In this document: piece by piece, positions 7,527 through 15,380 of the stretch
Numbering within the stretch: position 1 is the first letter of the stretch
How the letters are laid out: every line of letters begins with the position of its first letter
Assembly (NCBI GenBank): GCA_964455975.1
Contig: CAYVYP010000017.1
Location: 1-24,573, forward strand
Length of the DNA stretch: 24,573 nucleotides
Origin: JAETTH01 sp964455975
Lineage (GTDB): Bacteria > Bacillota > Clostridia > TANB77 > CAG-508
Direction of reading: 5' to 3'
Notes under the pieces: model-generated
Database searches by the model: none
What the model was told of the DNA's origin: nothing
Seen by the model: only the letters and a program-made list of their open reading frames with translations
Program-made: the position numbers and the translations under genes

Positions 7527-8591
7527 TTATTTATTCATAATATAAACATTATTTCCTGGGTATGCTAATTTTATTTCTTCTGATTTTAAAACTTTTATTA
7601 TTTCTTTATTTACTACATTTTTAAATTCAATAAATTCTTCATATGGAACTGCTGAAGTGTATAAATATATTAATATATTTATCCCCTCTTTACTTATTTT
7701 ATCTACTTTTACTTGTTGTGTGTTTTCTATTACTTTATCTACTGTTGTTAAAACAAATTCTAGTTTTTGAGTTAATCTTTCAAGAGTATTTTCTGATACT
7801 TCTAATGATAATAACAATTCGGTTTTAAACCTTCTTTTATTCATCTTATTAGTATTTGTTATTGCTTTTTGTGCTAATACAGAATTTGGAATTGTTATTA
7901 ATGTATCATCATTAGTTCTTATTTTTGTACTTCTAAACGTTATGTCTTCTACACTGCCTTCTACTTCTGATGTTGAAATCCAATCTCCTACTGAAAATGA
8001 TTTATCAGCTAATATAGAAAACCCTGCAAATAAACTTTTAGCAACATCTTGTGCTGCTAAAGCTACCACCACTCCACCTAGACCTAGTCCAGTAATTAAT
8101 CCACTTAAATCATAATTTAATTCCATAAGAATCATAAAACCTGCAATTACATAAATAATGGTTTTTATAATTTTGCTTACTATATTTAAAGAACCTTCAT
8201 CTTGTTTAATATTTGCTCTTTCTTTAATCTTTTTAAATAATGAATTTTGTGGTGTGGCTATATTTGCAAATCCATTAGCTAATATTATTATTGTAATAAT
8301 TCTAAATCCTTTATTTACAATTAACATCTTTGCAGCATCTAAATTTAAAATACATATTCCTAAATATAATCCTAGTACTGAAAAAAATAATTTTAATGGC
8401 TTATAAAATCCATTACTTTTAATTTTATTTTTATCTTTTTCTTTAAACTTAAATACTTTAACACTTAAATATGCAAGTTTAGAACTTAATAATTTAAAAA
8501 CAATTGTTATTCCTATCATAATTGCTATATCAATTAATGTTGCAATTTGAATGTTTTTAAAATATTCTATAATATTATTAATTTGACTCAT
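7527..8591 (-). CDS. MscS-family mechanosensitive ion channel
   Basis: Small-conductance channel that releases solutes on osmotic downshock. The 354-residue protein has about four to five N-terminal membrane helices, then the pore-lining helix and the MscS beta domain: LGLGGVVVALAAQDVAKSLFAG (about 170-190), DKSFSVGDWISTSEVEGSVEDITFRSTKIRT, and TLITIPNSVLAQKAITN. The C-terminal alpha/beta domain ends at VYIMNK. This is the normal layout for the shorter bacterial MscS/YkuT/MscM-like channels. ATG at 8591 follows ATAGGAG. The start lies 10 bases after rqcP, so the two are cotranscribed from the promoter at 8868-8896. Confidence 0.9.
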   Translation of the reverse strand: MSQINNIIEYFKNIQIATLIDIAIMIGITIVFKLLSSKLAYLSVKVFKFKEKDKNKIKSNGFYKPLKLFFSVLGLYLGICILNLDAAKMLIVNKGFRIITIIILANGFANIATPQNSLFKKIKERANIKQDEGSLNIVSKIIKTIIYVIAGFMILMELNYDLSGLITGLGLGGVVVALAAQDVAKSLFAGFSILADKSFSVGDWISTSEVEGSVEDITFRSTKIRTNDDTLITIPNSVLAQKAITNTNKMNKRRFKTELLLSLEVSENTLERLTQKLEFVLTTVDKVIENTQQVKVDKISKEGINILIYLYTSAVPYEEFIEFKNVVNKEIIKVLKSEEIKLAYPGNNVYIMNK

Positions 8592-8601
8592 ATTTTTTCT
8601 C

Positions 8602-8838
8602 CTATATTATTTTTATTAATTCTCCTATATTTTTTCCTGCTACTTCTGGAATTTTTATAATTTCAAATTTAGATACTTTATCTCCAAATTTAATTTCTAC
8701 AATATCTCCAATTTTTACATTATAACTTGGTTTTACTTCTTTTCCATTTACTTTTACTCTGCCACTATCTGCTACTTCATTTGCAACAGTTCTTCTTTTT
8801 ATTACTCTAGAAACTTTTAAAAATTTATCTAATCTCAT
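8602..8838 (-). CDS. rqcP: S4-domain RNA-binding protein RqcP (YabO)
   Basis: A 78-residue protein made of one S4 domain: MRLDKFLKVSRVIKRRTVANE, then GRVKVNGKEVKPSYNVKIGD. RqcP acts with RqcH on stalled 50S subunits to add alanine tails in ribosome rescue in Firmicutes. Length and sequence fit the family. ATG at 8838 follows AAGGAAG. It is the first gene of an operon with mscS. Confidence 0.88.
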   Translation of the reverse strand: MRLDKFLKVSRVIKRRTVANEVADSGRVKVNGKEVKPSYNVKIGDIVEIKFGDKVSKFEIIKIPEVAGKNIGELIKII

Positions 8839-8867
8839 ATTCTACTTCCTTAACTTTTGATATATGT

Positions 8868-8896
8868 ATTTTACACAAACTTATGATTTTTATCAA
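8868..8896 (-). promoter_or_regulatory. Promoter of rqcP-mscS
   Basis: Minus-strand TTGATA (8891-8896), 17-base spacer, TAAAAT (8868-8873), about 30 bases upstream of the rqcP start. Confidence 0.6.
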
Positions 8897-8921
8897 GCAC
8901 TTTTATTAAGTTTTCTATTAT

Positions 8922-8928
8922 TGTCGAA
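8922..8928 (+). promoter_or_regulatory. Possible Spo0A box upstream of the small ORF
   Basis: TGTCGAA is a perfect match to the 0A-box consensus and lies 28 bases upstream of the -35 of the promoter at 8957. A 7-mer like this is expected once or twice in 24.6 kb by chance, so the support is weak. Confidence 0.3.
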
Positions 8929-8956
8929 TATTTGGTTAATTTGACGAACGATTGTC

Positions 8957-8985
8957 ATTTACATTTTCTGGAAAATAAATTATAA
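8957..8985 (+). promoter_or_regulatory. Sigma-A promoter of the small ORF at 9019
   Basis: TTTACA (8957-8962), 17-base spacer, TATAAT (8980-8985), 33 bases ahead of the ATG. Confidence 0.65.
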
Positions 8986-9018
8986 TATGTCTATTCTGTT
9001 GTAAAGGAGGGAGACAAA

Positions 9019-9204
9019 ATGAATGAGGCTTTGATTGGTACTTGCTCTCAAATTCATTTAACCATTCTTCGGTTAGATGAATACGTTGATGGTAATTACT
9101 ATATTATCAGAGGCGAAGAAAAAGATATTCGCATTGCTGAAATATTGCTTAATTCCATCAAGCATGTTCATGTACCTGGTTATCTTCTCATAAGACTTCC
9201 ATGA
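9019..9204 (+). CDS. Small ORF of unknown function, atypical codons, contains in-frame CGG
   Basis: A 61-codon ORF with its own promoter, a strong RBS (AAAGGAGG) and a following terminator, so it is an independent unit. I do not recognise the product; no membrane segment or signal peptide. Codon choice differs from its neighbours (ATC, TCC, CTC, CGC, AAG), hinting at recent acquisition. Codon 18 (9070-9072) is CGG, the only in-frame CGG in the window that does not repair a known protein. Read as Arg, the ORF runs to TGA at 9204. With the +1 shift seen elsewhere it would read GGT then TAG at once, leaving an 18-residue peptide. It may be a foreign gene cut short in this host, a leader peptide, or a genuine CGG-Arg gene. 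Confidence 0.5.
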   Translation: MNEALIGTCSQIHLTILRLDEYVDGNYYIIRGEEKDIRIAEILLNSIKHVHVPGYLLIRLP

Positions 9205-9224
9205 AAAGTAATACAACTGTCTCC

Positions 9225-9258
9225 ATGCCCTGGTTTTTTTATTAGAAAACTAGGGCAT
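9225..9258. terminator. Terminator shared by the small ORF and addA
   Basis: ATGCCCTGGTTTT (9225-9237) pairs with AAAACTAGGGCAT (9246-9258) with one mismatch. It lies between the ends of the two convergent genes. Confidence 0.65.
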
Positions 9259-9262
9259 AATT

Positions 9263-11515
9263 TTATATTAAAATTTCTTTATCTAAATAAGTTGAATATA
9301 TATATACTTTATCTACTTTTATATTGTATGATTTTTCTAATGCTTGTTTGTATAATTCTAATTGAATTTTGTATTTTTCTATTAATTGCTTTTCTTCTTT
9401 TACAGTATCTGTTTTATAATCTACTAATATTAATTCATCATCTTTATTTATATAATATAAATCTATAATACCTTGTACTAATGTTTTTTCTTCTGTGTTT
9501 TCATTGATTAATTCTTTTACACTTATATTGATATAAAATGGTTGCTCTTTATATATCTTTTTTGCTTGTTTTAATTGAGCAAAAATATTTGATTTTGTAT
9601 AATTATATAACTTTTCTATATTTACAGCTTCCGCTTCTTGATTTGTTAAGGACTGTTCTACTATTAATTTTTCTAATAATTCTTTTATATTTTCTTTTGT
9701 ATATTCTTTTCTTTCATTCAATTTTTGTATTACTAAATGCATTGCTGTTCCTATTTGTGCTTTAGTTAATTTAATTTCTTCATTTAAAAATTTAGGTACA
9801 GCATTTAATTTACTTGGCTCATTTTTTATATTTTTATTATTTTGCATTTGTTTTATTTCACTTACAGATATTTTAGTTGGTACTTTATTTATAGTATTAA
9901 ACTTATATTTCCATTCTAATAACTCTTTTACCTTTTGTGTGTCTTCTTTATTTATATTTTCTTTTACTGCAGATATGAAATCTATTTTTTTAATTTCTTT
10001 GTTAGTCGTTTCTACCTTTAATATATCTGTTTTTGTATGAATATTAACCTCTAGAATATTTTTTATATCTTTTAAATTATATAAATAAACTAGTTCTATC
10101 CAGTCTAAATATGATTTATATTTTTTTACTAAATTACTATCTATTTTATTAGTATTTTCATACATCTCTAATAATTTTTCTTTTTGATTTAAAGATTCTG
10201 TAGCATCTTTTTCTATTCCTGTTATTATTAATTTTTCTTTAGCTCTTGTTAATGCAACATATAATACTCTTTCTTCTTCTGATAAGCTTTCTTGTTTTAT
10301 TTTAATTTTTATTGCTTCTTTTGCTAATGTACTATATTCTATTTTTCTTTCATAATTTATGTATTTAGATCCTATTCCAATATCTTGATGTAATAATATA
10401 TTTTCGTTTAAGTCTTGCATATTAAACTTTTTACCAGTACCTGCTAAAAATACTACTGGAAATTCTAGTCCTTTACTTTTATGAATACTCATTATTCTAA
10501 TTACATTATCATTTTCACCTATTATTTTGGCTGAGTCTAAATCTCCACTATTATTTTTTAATTTATCAATAAAATTTATAAAATTAAATAATCCTTTAAA
10601 TGATGCTTTTTCATATTGTTTTGCTTTTTCAAATAGCATCTTTAAATTAGCTTGCCTTAAGTTTCCATCTGGCATTAAACTAACATAATTATAATATCCT
10701 GTATCTATATATATTTTCCAGATAAGCTCATCTAATGCTAAATATTCATTTGCTTTTCTAAAATCATCTAATTGATTTAGAAAACTTGTTATTTTTTTAG
10801 AAAGGTCATCTTCTTTTTTTTCTTTATATTCTAACATTACCTCATAAAATTTTGATTTATTATTTATAAGTCTTATTTTAATTAAATCATTATCTGTAAA
10901 TCCTCCTATACTAGACCTTAATACCGTTACTAATGGAATATCATTTATTGGGTTATCAATTAATTTTAATACACTCATTATTGTAGCAATTTCAACAGTA
11001 TCTAAATACTGCAAACTTGTATCACTAAATACAGGATAATTAATTTCATTTAGTTCTCTTTCATATATTGGTGCTAAAGTTGAAGTTGCCCTTAAAAGTA
11101 TTACAATATCTTTATATGTTATTTTTCTATATTCTTGTTTTTTATCATATACCATATAGCCAGTATTTATTAATTCTTTTATTTTATTTGCTACAAATTT
11201 TGCTTCTAAAACTACATTTTCAATTTGTTCTTCTTGTTTTTCTTCTTCATCTTCTTCATAATTAAATGTCATTTCTTCTTTTTGTTTTAAATCTATTATA
11301 TGTAATTCTGCTTTACCTAAACTTAAGCTTTTATCTTCTAATTCTGGGTAATCTGCTCCTAAATTTAAAAATTCTTTTTTAGTGTATTCTATATCTCCTA
11401 AATCTTTACTCATTAAATTTTCGAACACTAAATTTGTTATATCTAATACATTTTTTCTACTTCTAAAATTTTGAAATAGTTGAATTTTTAAATTATCTTC
11501 TATATTTTTTTCCTC
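9263..11515 (-). CDS. addA: AddA helicase-nuclease, C-terminal part (up to the scaffold gap)
   Basis: Downstream part of the ATP-dependent double-strand-break repair subunit AddA. After the gap come FRSRKNVLDI, the helicase 2A/2B region, the motif V type segment IRIMSIHKSKGLEFPVVFLAG, motif VI VLYVALTRAKEKLIITG, and near the end the RecB-type nuclease domain: GTAMHLVIQKLN, then QGIIDLYYINKDDELILVDYKTD with the catalytic Asp and Lys. The reading frame is open from the gap to the stop at 9263. The first bases after the gap encode EEKNIEDNLKIQLFQNFRSRK. No in-frame CGG is present in this part. Confidence 0.92.
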   Translation of the reverse strand, partial: EEKNIEDNLKIQLFQNFRSRKNVLDITNLVFENLMSKDLGDIEYTKKEFLNLGADYPELEDKSLSLGKAELHIIDLKQKEEMTFNYEEDEEEKQEEQIENVVLEAKFVANKIKELINTGYMVYDKKQEYRKITYKDIVILLRATSTLAPIYERELNEINYPVFSDTSLQYLDTVEIATIMSVLKLIDNPINDIPLVTVLRSSIGGFTDNDLIKIRLINNKSKFYEVMLEYKEKKEDDLSKKITSFLNQLDDFRKANEYLALDELIWKIYIDTGYYNYVSLMPDGNLRQANLKMLFEKAKQYEKASFKGLFNFINFIDKLKNNSGDLDSAKIIGENDNVIRIMSIHKSKGLEFPVVFLAGTGKKFNMQDLNENILLHQDIGIGSKYINYERKIEYSTLAKEAIKIKIKQESLSEEERVLYVALTRAKEKLIITGIEKDATESLNQKEKLLEMYENTNKIDSNLVKKYKSYLDWIELVYLYNLKDIKNILEVNIHTKTDILKVETTNKEIKKIDFISAVKENINKEDTQKVKELLEWKYKFNTINKVPTKISVSEIKQMQNNKNIKNEPSKLNAVPKFLNEEIKLTKAQIGTAMHLVIQKLNERKEYTKENIKELLEKLIVEQSLTNQEAEAVNIEKLYNYTKSNIFAQLKQAKKIYKEQPFYINISVKELINENTEEKTLVQGIIDLYYINKDDELILVDYKTDTVKEEKQLIEKYKIQLELYKQALEKSYNIKVDKVYIYSTYLDKEILI

Positions 11516-11525
11516 NNNNNNNNNN
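11516..11525. other. Scaffold gap (10 N) inside addA
   Basis: Ten N of probably nominal length join two contigs. The upstream contig ends encoding GQKIQLFKN and the downstream contig soon encodes KIQLFQNFRSR, so both sides carry the same motif, which AddA normally has once. The join may hide a duplicated end, a strain difference or missing sequence. Confidence 0.95.
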
Positions 11526-12942
11526 ATTTTTAAATAATTGTATTTTTTGTCCAAAAATATTTTCTTTTGTTTCATTTATCGTTGATAAATCAATTAATTC
11601 TTTACTATAATTTTTATATTTTTCTAAAAATAATTCTGGTCTAGCTTGTCTAAATTTATATATGCTTTGTTTTACATCTCCAACCATAAATATATTTTTT
11701 CCATTAGATATTGAGCTTAAAATATATTCTTGTACTAAATTACTATCTTGGTATTCATCAATTGCTATTTCTTTAAATTTTTCTTGATATTTTTTTGCTA
11801 CATCTGTAATTACTATATTTCCATTTTCATCTTTTTTAATTAAAATTTTTAAAGCAAAATGTTCAATATCATTAAAATCTATAATATTCTTTTCTTTTTT
11901 TCTTTTTTGAAATTCCTTCATAAATTCAAAAACTAATTCTTCTAAATCTTTAAGATTATTATACATAGAATGAATATCTGAATTTGCTTGGTTTGAATTA
12001 TATATAAATATTTTATTTATATTATTTGTTAAATTTTTCTTTACTTTATCTCTTACATCTTTTGCTATTTGTTTTAAATCTAATGTTACTTTTTTATCTA
12101 CTGGCCATTTATCAAATTTTAAATTTATAGCTAAATCTTGTGCTACATCCCAATTAGTCAAATTGTTTTCTAAAAATTCTAGTTTGTCAATATCTATGCA
12201 AATTGCTGTATAAAACTTATCTAATTCAGGAAATAATTGTAGTTTATTTTGTATTGTTTTTAGTGCCATTTTGCTATCTACTAACTCATTTTTGAAATTT
12301 TCAAGTAATATTTTGCCCCAGACTGTTTTTGAAAAATCTGCTTTTTCGTCTATATTAAACATTTCCACTTTTTCATTTAACCAATCAAATGGAAATGGGC
12401 TAGAATTAATGAATTTACAGATTTTCAAAATTAATTCTTTTAATGGTTCATCACCTTTATATGTTGTATATATATTTGTTAAATTTATAAATTTTTCATC
12501 ATTTTGTTCATATTTTTCTTCAAATAAATCTTCTAAAACCTCTTGTTTTAGAAGTTCCATTTCTGCTGTTTCTCCAATTCTAAAGTTACTTGAAGCATCT
12601 ATCTCATAAAAATTGTTTTTTATTACATCTAAACAAAAAGAGTGAATAGTGCAGATACTTGCTTTTCCTATTAAGTTTACTTGTCTTTGCATAATTATAT
12701 CATCTGGATTTTCTTCTATTTTTTTATAAATAGCTTCTAATATTCTTTCTCTCATTTCTGATGCTGCTGCATTTGTAAAAGTTACCACTAATATTTTATC
12801 TATATCTATTTTTTTGTTTATTATTTTATTTATTATACGCTCAACAAGTACAGCAGTTTTTCCGCTTCCGTGCTGCTGCTGCAACTAAAATATTTGAATT
12901 TTTTTCATCTATTGCCATTTTTTGGTCAAAAGTCCAATTCAT
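11526..12942 (-). CDS. addA: AddA helicase-nuclease, N-terminal part, one +1 shift at CGG
   Basis: The usual ORF call starts at about 12884 and lacks the true N-terminus. The real start is the ATG at 12942 after AAGGAG: MNWTFDQKMAIDEKNSNILV, then AAAA. Codon 25 is CGG (12868-12870); skipping its C gives AAAAGSGKTAVLVERI, the Walker A motif with its first glycine at the shift. Further motifs: VVTFTNAAASEMRERI (Ia), IAIDEYQDSN (II, Walker B), GDVKQSIYKFRQARPELF (III). The whole gene is about 3.68 kb, close to the family's 1,200-1,250 residues. AddB, normally directly upstream, is absent here: the next gene upstream is divergent and unrelated. Confidence 0.92.
12868..12870 (-). other. Predicted +1 shift site: GCA-CGG-A read as Gly (AddA Walker A)
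   Basis: CGG lies 72 bases (24 codons) from the ATG at 12942. Resuming at 12869 gives GGA AGC GGA AAA ACT, GSGKT. Without the shift, TGA comes nine codons on and no ATP-binding site is made. Confidence 0.7.
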
Positions 12943-13062
12943 ATACAATTTCTCCTTTTTTATTTAATAATAGTATATATGTTTTTTTTAATTTTGTAAA
13001 ATATTTTTAATTAATAGTTTTTATTTTTTTGCAAATACTATTTTAAGAATGGAGGTTTTTAT

Positions 13063-13497
13063 ATGGATTCAAATATTAATTTAACAATTTTAAATGAAAT
13101 TAACAAAGGTGCTAAAATGGGAATGGATTCTATTTCCTTTGTTTCTCCTAAAGTTGGAGAACCAGTAATGAAAGATAATTTAAGTTATCAATATACTCAA
13201 TATCAAAATATTGTAGATAAAGTAGCTGATGAATTTTCAAAATACAGCCAAATACCTGATGAAGAAAATATGGCTACAAAAGCTATGGGTTGGATGGGAA
13301 TAAATTTTAATACTATAACTGATAAGAGTAATTCTCATATTGCTGAAATGTTAATACAAGGAACTACAATGGGAATTATTGAAGGTCGTAAACTTTTAAA
13401 TCATAATCCTAAAGCTGATAAAGAAGTTAAAAATTTATTACATGAATTTGTTTGTTTCCAAGAAAATAATATAGAAAAAATGAAGGAATTTTTATAA
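13063..13497 (+). CDS. Unknown small, probably all-helical cytosolic protein
   Basis: A 144-residue protein with RBS GGAGG eight bases before the ATG and ordinary codon use. No signal peptide or membrane segment. The C-terminal half looks like a pair of long helices (HIAEMLIQGTTMGIIEGRK, then a Glu/Lys-rich helix ending KMKEFL), which recalls ferritin-like or other four-helix bundles. I do not recognise the family and propose no function. Single gene, divergent from addA, and ended by the bidirectional terminator at 13504-13545. The 120 bases between addA and this gene must hold both promoters; I see no strong consensus. Confidence 0.7.
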   Translation: MDSNINLTILNEINKGAKMGMDSISFVSPKVGEPVMKDNLSYQYTQYQNIVDKVADEFSKYSQIPDEENMATKAMGWMGINFNTITDKSNSHIAEMLIQGTTMGIIEGRKLLNHNPKADKEVKNLLHEFVCFQENNIEKMKEFL

Positions 13498-13503
13498 TTA
13501 ACT

Positions 13504-13545
13504 AGAAAATGTAAAGTAAAGTATATTTATTACTTTACATTTTCT
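13504..13545. terminator. Bidirectional terminator
   Basis: Perfect 16-base stem (13504-13519 with 13530-13545), loop 10. It overlaps the last codons of the BRO-N gene and ends both convergent genes. Confidence 0.75.
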
Positions 13546-14336
13546 TTTGTCGCAATTTTTTTGCCAATTTCCTTTTCTATTTTTACTCTTGTTTCTCCTG
13601 CTATTTTTCCAGATTTTATAACATCTGTTTTTAATTGATTTACTCCAATACTATTATTTATATCATGCATTTCATCTGCTGTAACTTCTGCTAAATTTGT
13701 TATTGCAAGCTCTAATTTATTCATATTATCTCTTAAATTTCTTTTTGTATTATTAATTCCTTTTAATTCTTTATACTGCTTTGTTGATAAATCAAATGTA
13801 TTTTTATAAATTTCATCTGTTAATATCGCATAATCTTTACTTGTACTTATTCCTCTATTTTTCCAGTTATCTGTTAATTCTTTTCTAGAATCAATGTTTT
13901 TTAATCTTTGTGATATCCACCCATTATCATATCCTTTTTTTATGTATGTTGTTTTTGCTCGTGTTATTGCCTTTTCTGGGTCAACAATTTCGTCTAATCT
14001 TTCACTTCCAACTTGAGCTAACCACATTTTAAATGGTTCTGCTTTTGGTGATGGAATTGATTGAATTATTCTTAATAATTGTTCAGTATTTGCAACATCA
14101 GTATTATAATATTTTCCATCTATTGATTTCATTTTCAGTTGGTTACAATTTGTAACCAACTCATTTCCCTCTTGTTTTATTCTTAATTTTAATACTTTCC
14201 AATAATTTCGTGCTTGTTGGTAATTTACATTCATAAGAACTGAAACAACATCTACAACAGAAAAATACCAATCATCTTCATGCCAAATTTTTCTAATTTC
14301 TTTTTCTTCAAATAAAGCTAATTTATTTTCTTCCAT
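13530..14336 (-). CDS. BRO-N domain protein (phage antirepressor / DinD-like)
   Basis: A 268-residue protein. Residues about 5-115 match the BRO N-terminal domain: KIWHEDDWYFSVVDVVSVL, NYWKVLKLRIKQEGNELVTN, a SIDGKYYNTDVANTEQLLRI segment and PKAEPFKMWLAQVGSERLDE. The C-terminal part is helical and ends in a basic stretch. BRO-N proteins bind DNA and are common as phage antirepressors or in stand-alone, DNA-damage-linked (DinD-like) copies. No phage structural, integrase or lysis genes flank it, so it is a stand-alone copy. Consensus promoter TTGACA-17-TATAAT overlaps a 14-base palindrome, suggesting tight repression, possibly by itself. RBS GGAG before the ATG at 14336. Function in this cell is not shown. 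Confidence 0.82.
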   Translation of the reverse strand: MEENKLALFEEKEIRKIWHEDDWYFSVVDVVSVLMNVNYQQARNYWKVLKLRIKQEGNELVTNCNQLKMKSIDGKYYNTDVANTEQLLRIIQSIPSPKAEPFKMWLAQVGSERLDEIVDPEKAITRAKTTYIKKGYDNGWISQRLKNIDSRKELTDNWKNRGISTSKDYAILTDEIYKNTFDLSTKQYKELKGINNTKRNLRDNMNKLELAITNLAEVTADEMHDINNSIGVNQLKTDVIKSGKIAGETRVKIEKEIGKKIATKENVK

Positions 14337-14368
14337 ATATACAACACTCCTTTAACAAATTTTTCCAT

Positions 14369-14397
14369 ATTATATAATATATTTTTTGATTTGTCAA
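14369..14397 (-). promoter_or_regulatory. Consensus promoter of the BRO-N gene
   Basis: Minus-strand TTGACA (14392-14397), exactly 17 bases, TATAAT (14369-14374). A perfect sigma-A promoter; its -35 lies inside the palindrome at 14387-14425. Confidence 0.85.
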
Positions 14398-14425
14398 ACA
14401 TTTGTTTTATTTGTTTGACAAATCA
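14387..14425. promoter_or_regulatory. Palindromic operator over the BRO-N promoter
   Basis: TGATTTGTCAAACA (14387-14400) and TGTTTGACAAATCA (14412-14425) are perfect 14-base inverted repeats 11 bases apart. The minus-strand -35 lies in the left arm, and the right arm holds a plus-strand TTGACA. A bound dimer would block the promoter. Confidence 0.75.
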
Positions 14426-14474
14426 AAACTAATATATTATTTATTTAAACAATAACTATAATTCTTACCAACTT

Positions 14475-14505
14475 AAAAAGAATAGAAATAAATTCTATTC
14501 TTTTT
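14475..14505 (-). terminator. Terminator of spoIIQ
   Basis: Perfect 12-base stem (14475-14486 with 14494-14505), 7-base loop, five T at the end on the minus strand, just after the spoIIQ stop. Confidence 0.75.
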
Positions 14506-14510
14506 AACTT

Positions 14511-15308
14511 TTATTTTATATAGCTATTTGGGTCTTGTGCAACACTATCTTTTAATATTTCAAAATGCAAATGGGGTTCATCTAAAATTTCAAAAGCTGC
14601 TGTATTTCCAACTGTTCCTATTGTTTGTCCTTGTTTTACATCTTCTTTTTCTACTACAAATTCAGTTGAAAGCAAATTTGAATATACACTTTCAAATCCA
14701 TTATCATGTTTAATTACAATTGTTAAACCATATCTTGGGTCATTTGTTATTGTTTTTACCGTTCCATTTGCTGCTGCTTTTACAACACTTGTTTTTTCTG
14801 CTTTATAATCTATTCCTAAATGTGTTACCCATTCTTTTAATGTATCTGAATAAATTAAATTATCTTTTGCAAATGCTTTTGTTACTTCTCCATCAACTGG
14901 CTTTATAAATGTAGGATCTTTTTTTACTTCTACTTTTTTAGTTTCTTGTTTTACTGGCTCTTCTTTTACCTCTTGCTTTATCTCATTTTTACTAGTATTG
15001 TTAACATTTTCTGAAACAACATTATTTTGTACTTTATTTTCTACTACAGTATTAGAAGCTTCATTTAATGTATTTTTTTGTTCTTCAACAGTTTTTCCAA
15101 TAGAACTACTTGTCTGTTCTATTTGATTTGTATTTGGTATTAAACTTGCTATTTTTTGTGAATCTAACTGGCTTGTTTTATTGTTTCCAGATATTATAAA
15201 AGTGATTACAACTGCTATTATTGCTAATCCTAAAATACTTCCGCTAATGTATAAAATGGATTTTAATTTTTCCTTTTCTGGATCTATTCTTCTATTTTTC
15301 CCTCTCAA
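14511..15308 (-). CDS. spoIIQ: SpoIIQ-type forespore M23 metallopeptidase-fold protein
   Basis: SpoIIQ sits in the forespore membrane and pairs with the SpoIIIA complex across the intermembrane space during engulfment. The 265-residue protein has a basic N-terminus, one membrane segment (about 17-40), a long low-complexity linker rich in Asn, Glu, Lys and Val (about 45-132), then a LytM/M23 domain. Zn ligands are complete: His 163 and Asp 167 (HLGID), His 246 and His 248 (HLHFE). B. subtilis SpoIIQ has lost a ligand, while clostridial ones such as C. difficile keep the site. TTG start at 15308 with AAAGGAGG upstream. A sigma-F-type promoter lies just ahead, so it can be expressed in the forespore apart from spoIID. 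Confidence 0.85.
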   Translation of the reverse strand: MRGKNRRIDPEKEKLKSILYISGSILGLAIIAVVITFIISGNNKTSQLDSQKIASLIPNTNQIEQTSSSIGKTVEEQKNTLNEASNTVVENKVQNNVVSENVNNTSKNEIKQEVKEEPVKQETKKVEVKKDPTFIKPVDGEVTKAFAKDNLIYSDTLKEWVTHLGIDYKAEKTSVVKAAANGTVKTITNDPRYGLTIVIKHDNGFESVYSNLLSTEFVVEKEDVKQGQTIGTVGNTAAFEILDEPHLHFEILKDSVAQDPNSYIK

Positions 15309-15342
15309 TTTTAAAGTCCTCCTTTAATTTTTTCTTTAGTAA

Positions 15343-15371
15343 AAGTATTTCCTTTTATAGAAGTTTTATAC
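15343..15371 (-). promoter_or_regulatory. Sigma-F/G-type promoter of spoIIQ
   Basis: Minus-strand GTATA (15367-15371), 14-base spacer, GGAAATACTT (15343-15352). The -10 fits the forespore consensus GGnrAnAmTw at every position and the -35 fits GYwTA. spoIIQ is a known sigma F target. The sigma-A alternative is weaker. Confidence 0.7.
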
Positions 15372-15380
15372 ATTTTTGTT

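Noticed and set aside
9070..9072. In-frame CGG in the 61-codon ORF as proof that CGG means Arg here
   Set aside because: The ORF is not a recognised protein and has foreign-looking codons, so it cannot outweigh eight sites in conserved genes. It is reported separately as a possible exception.
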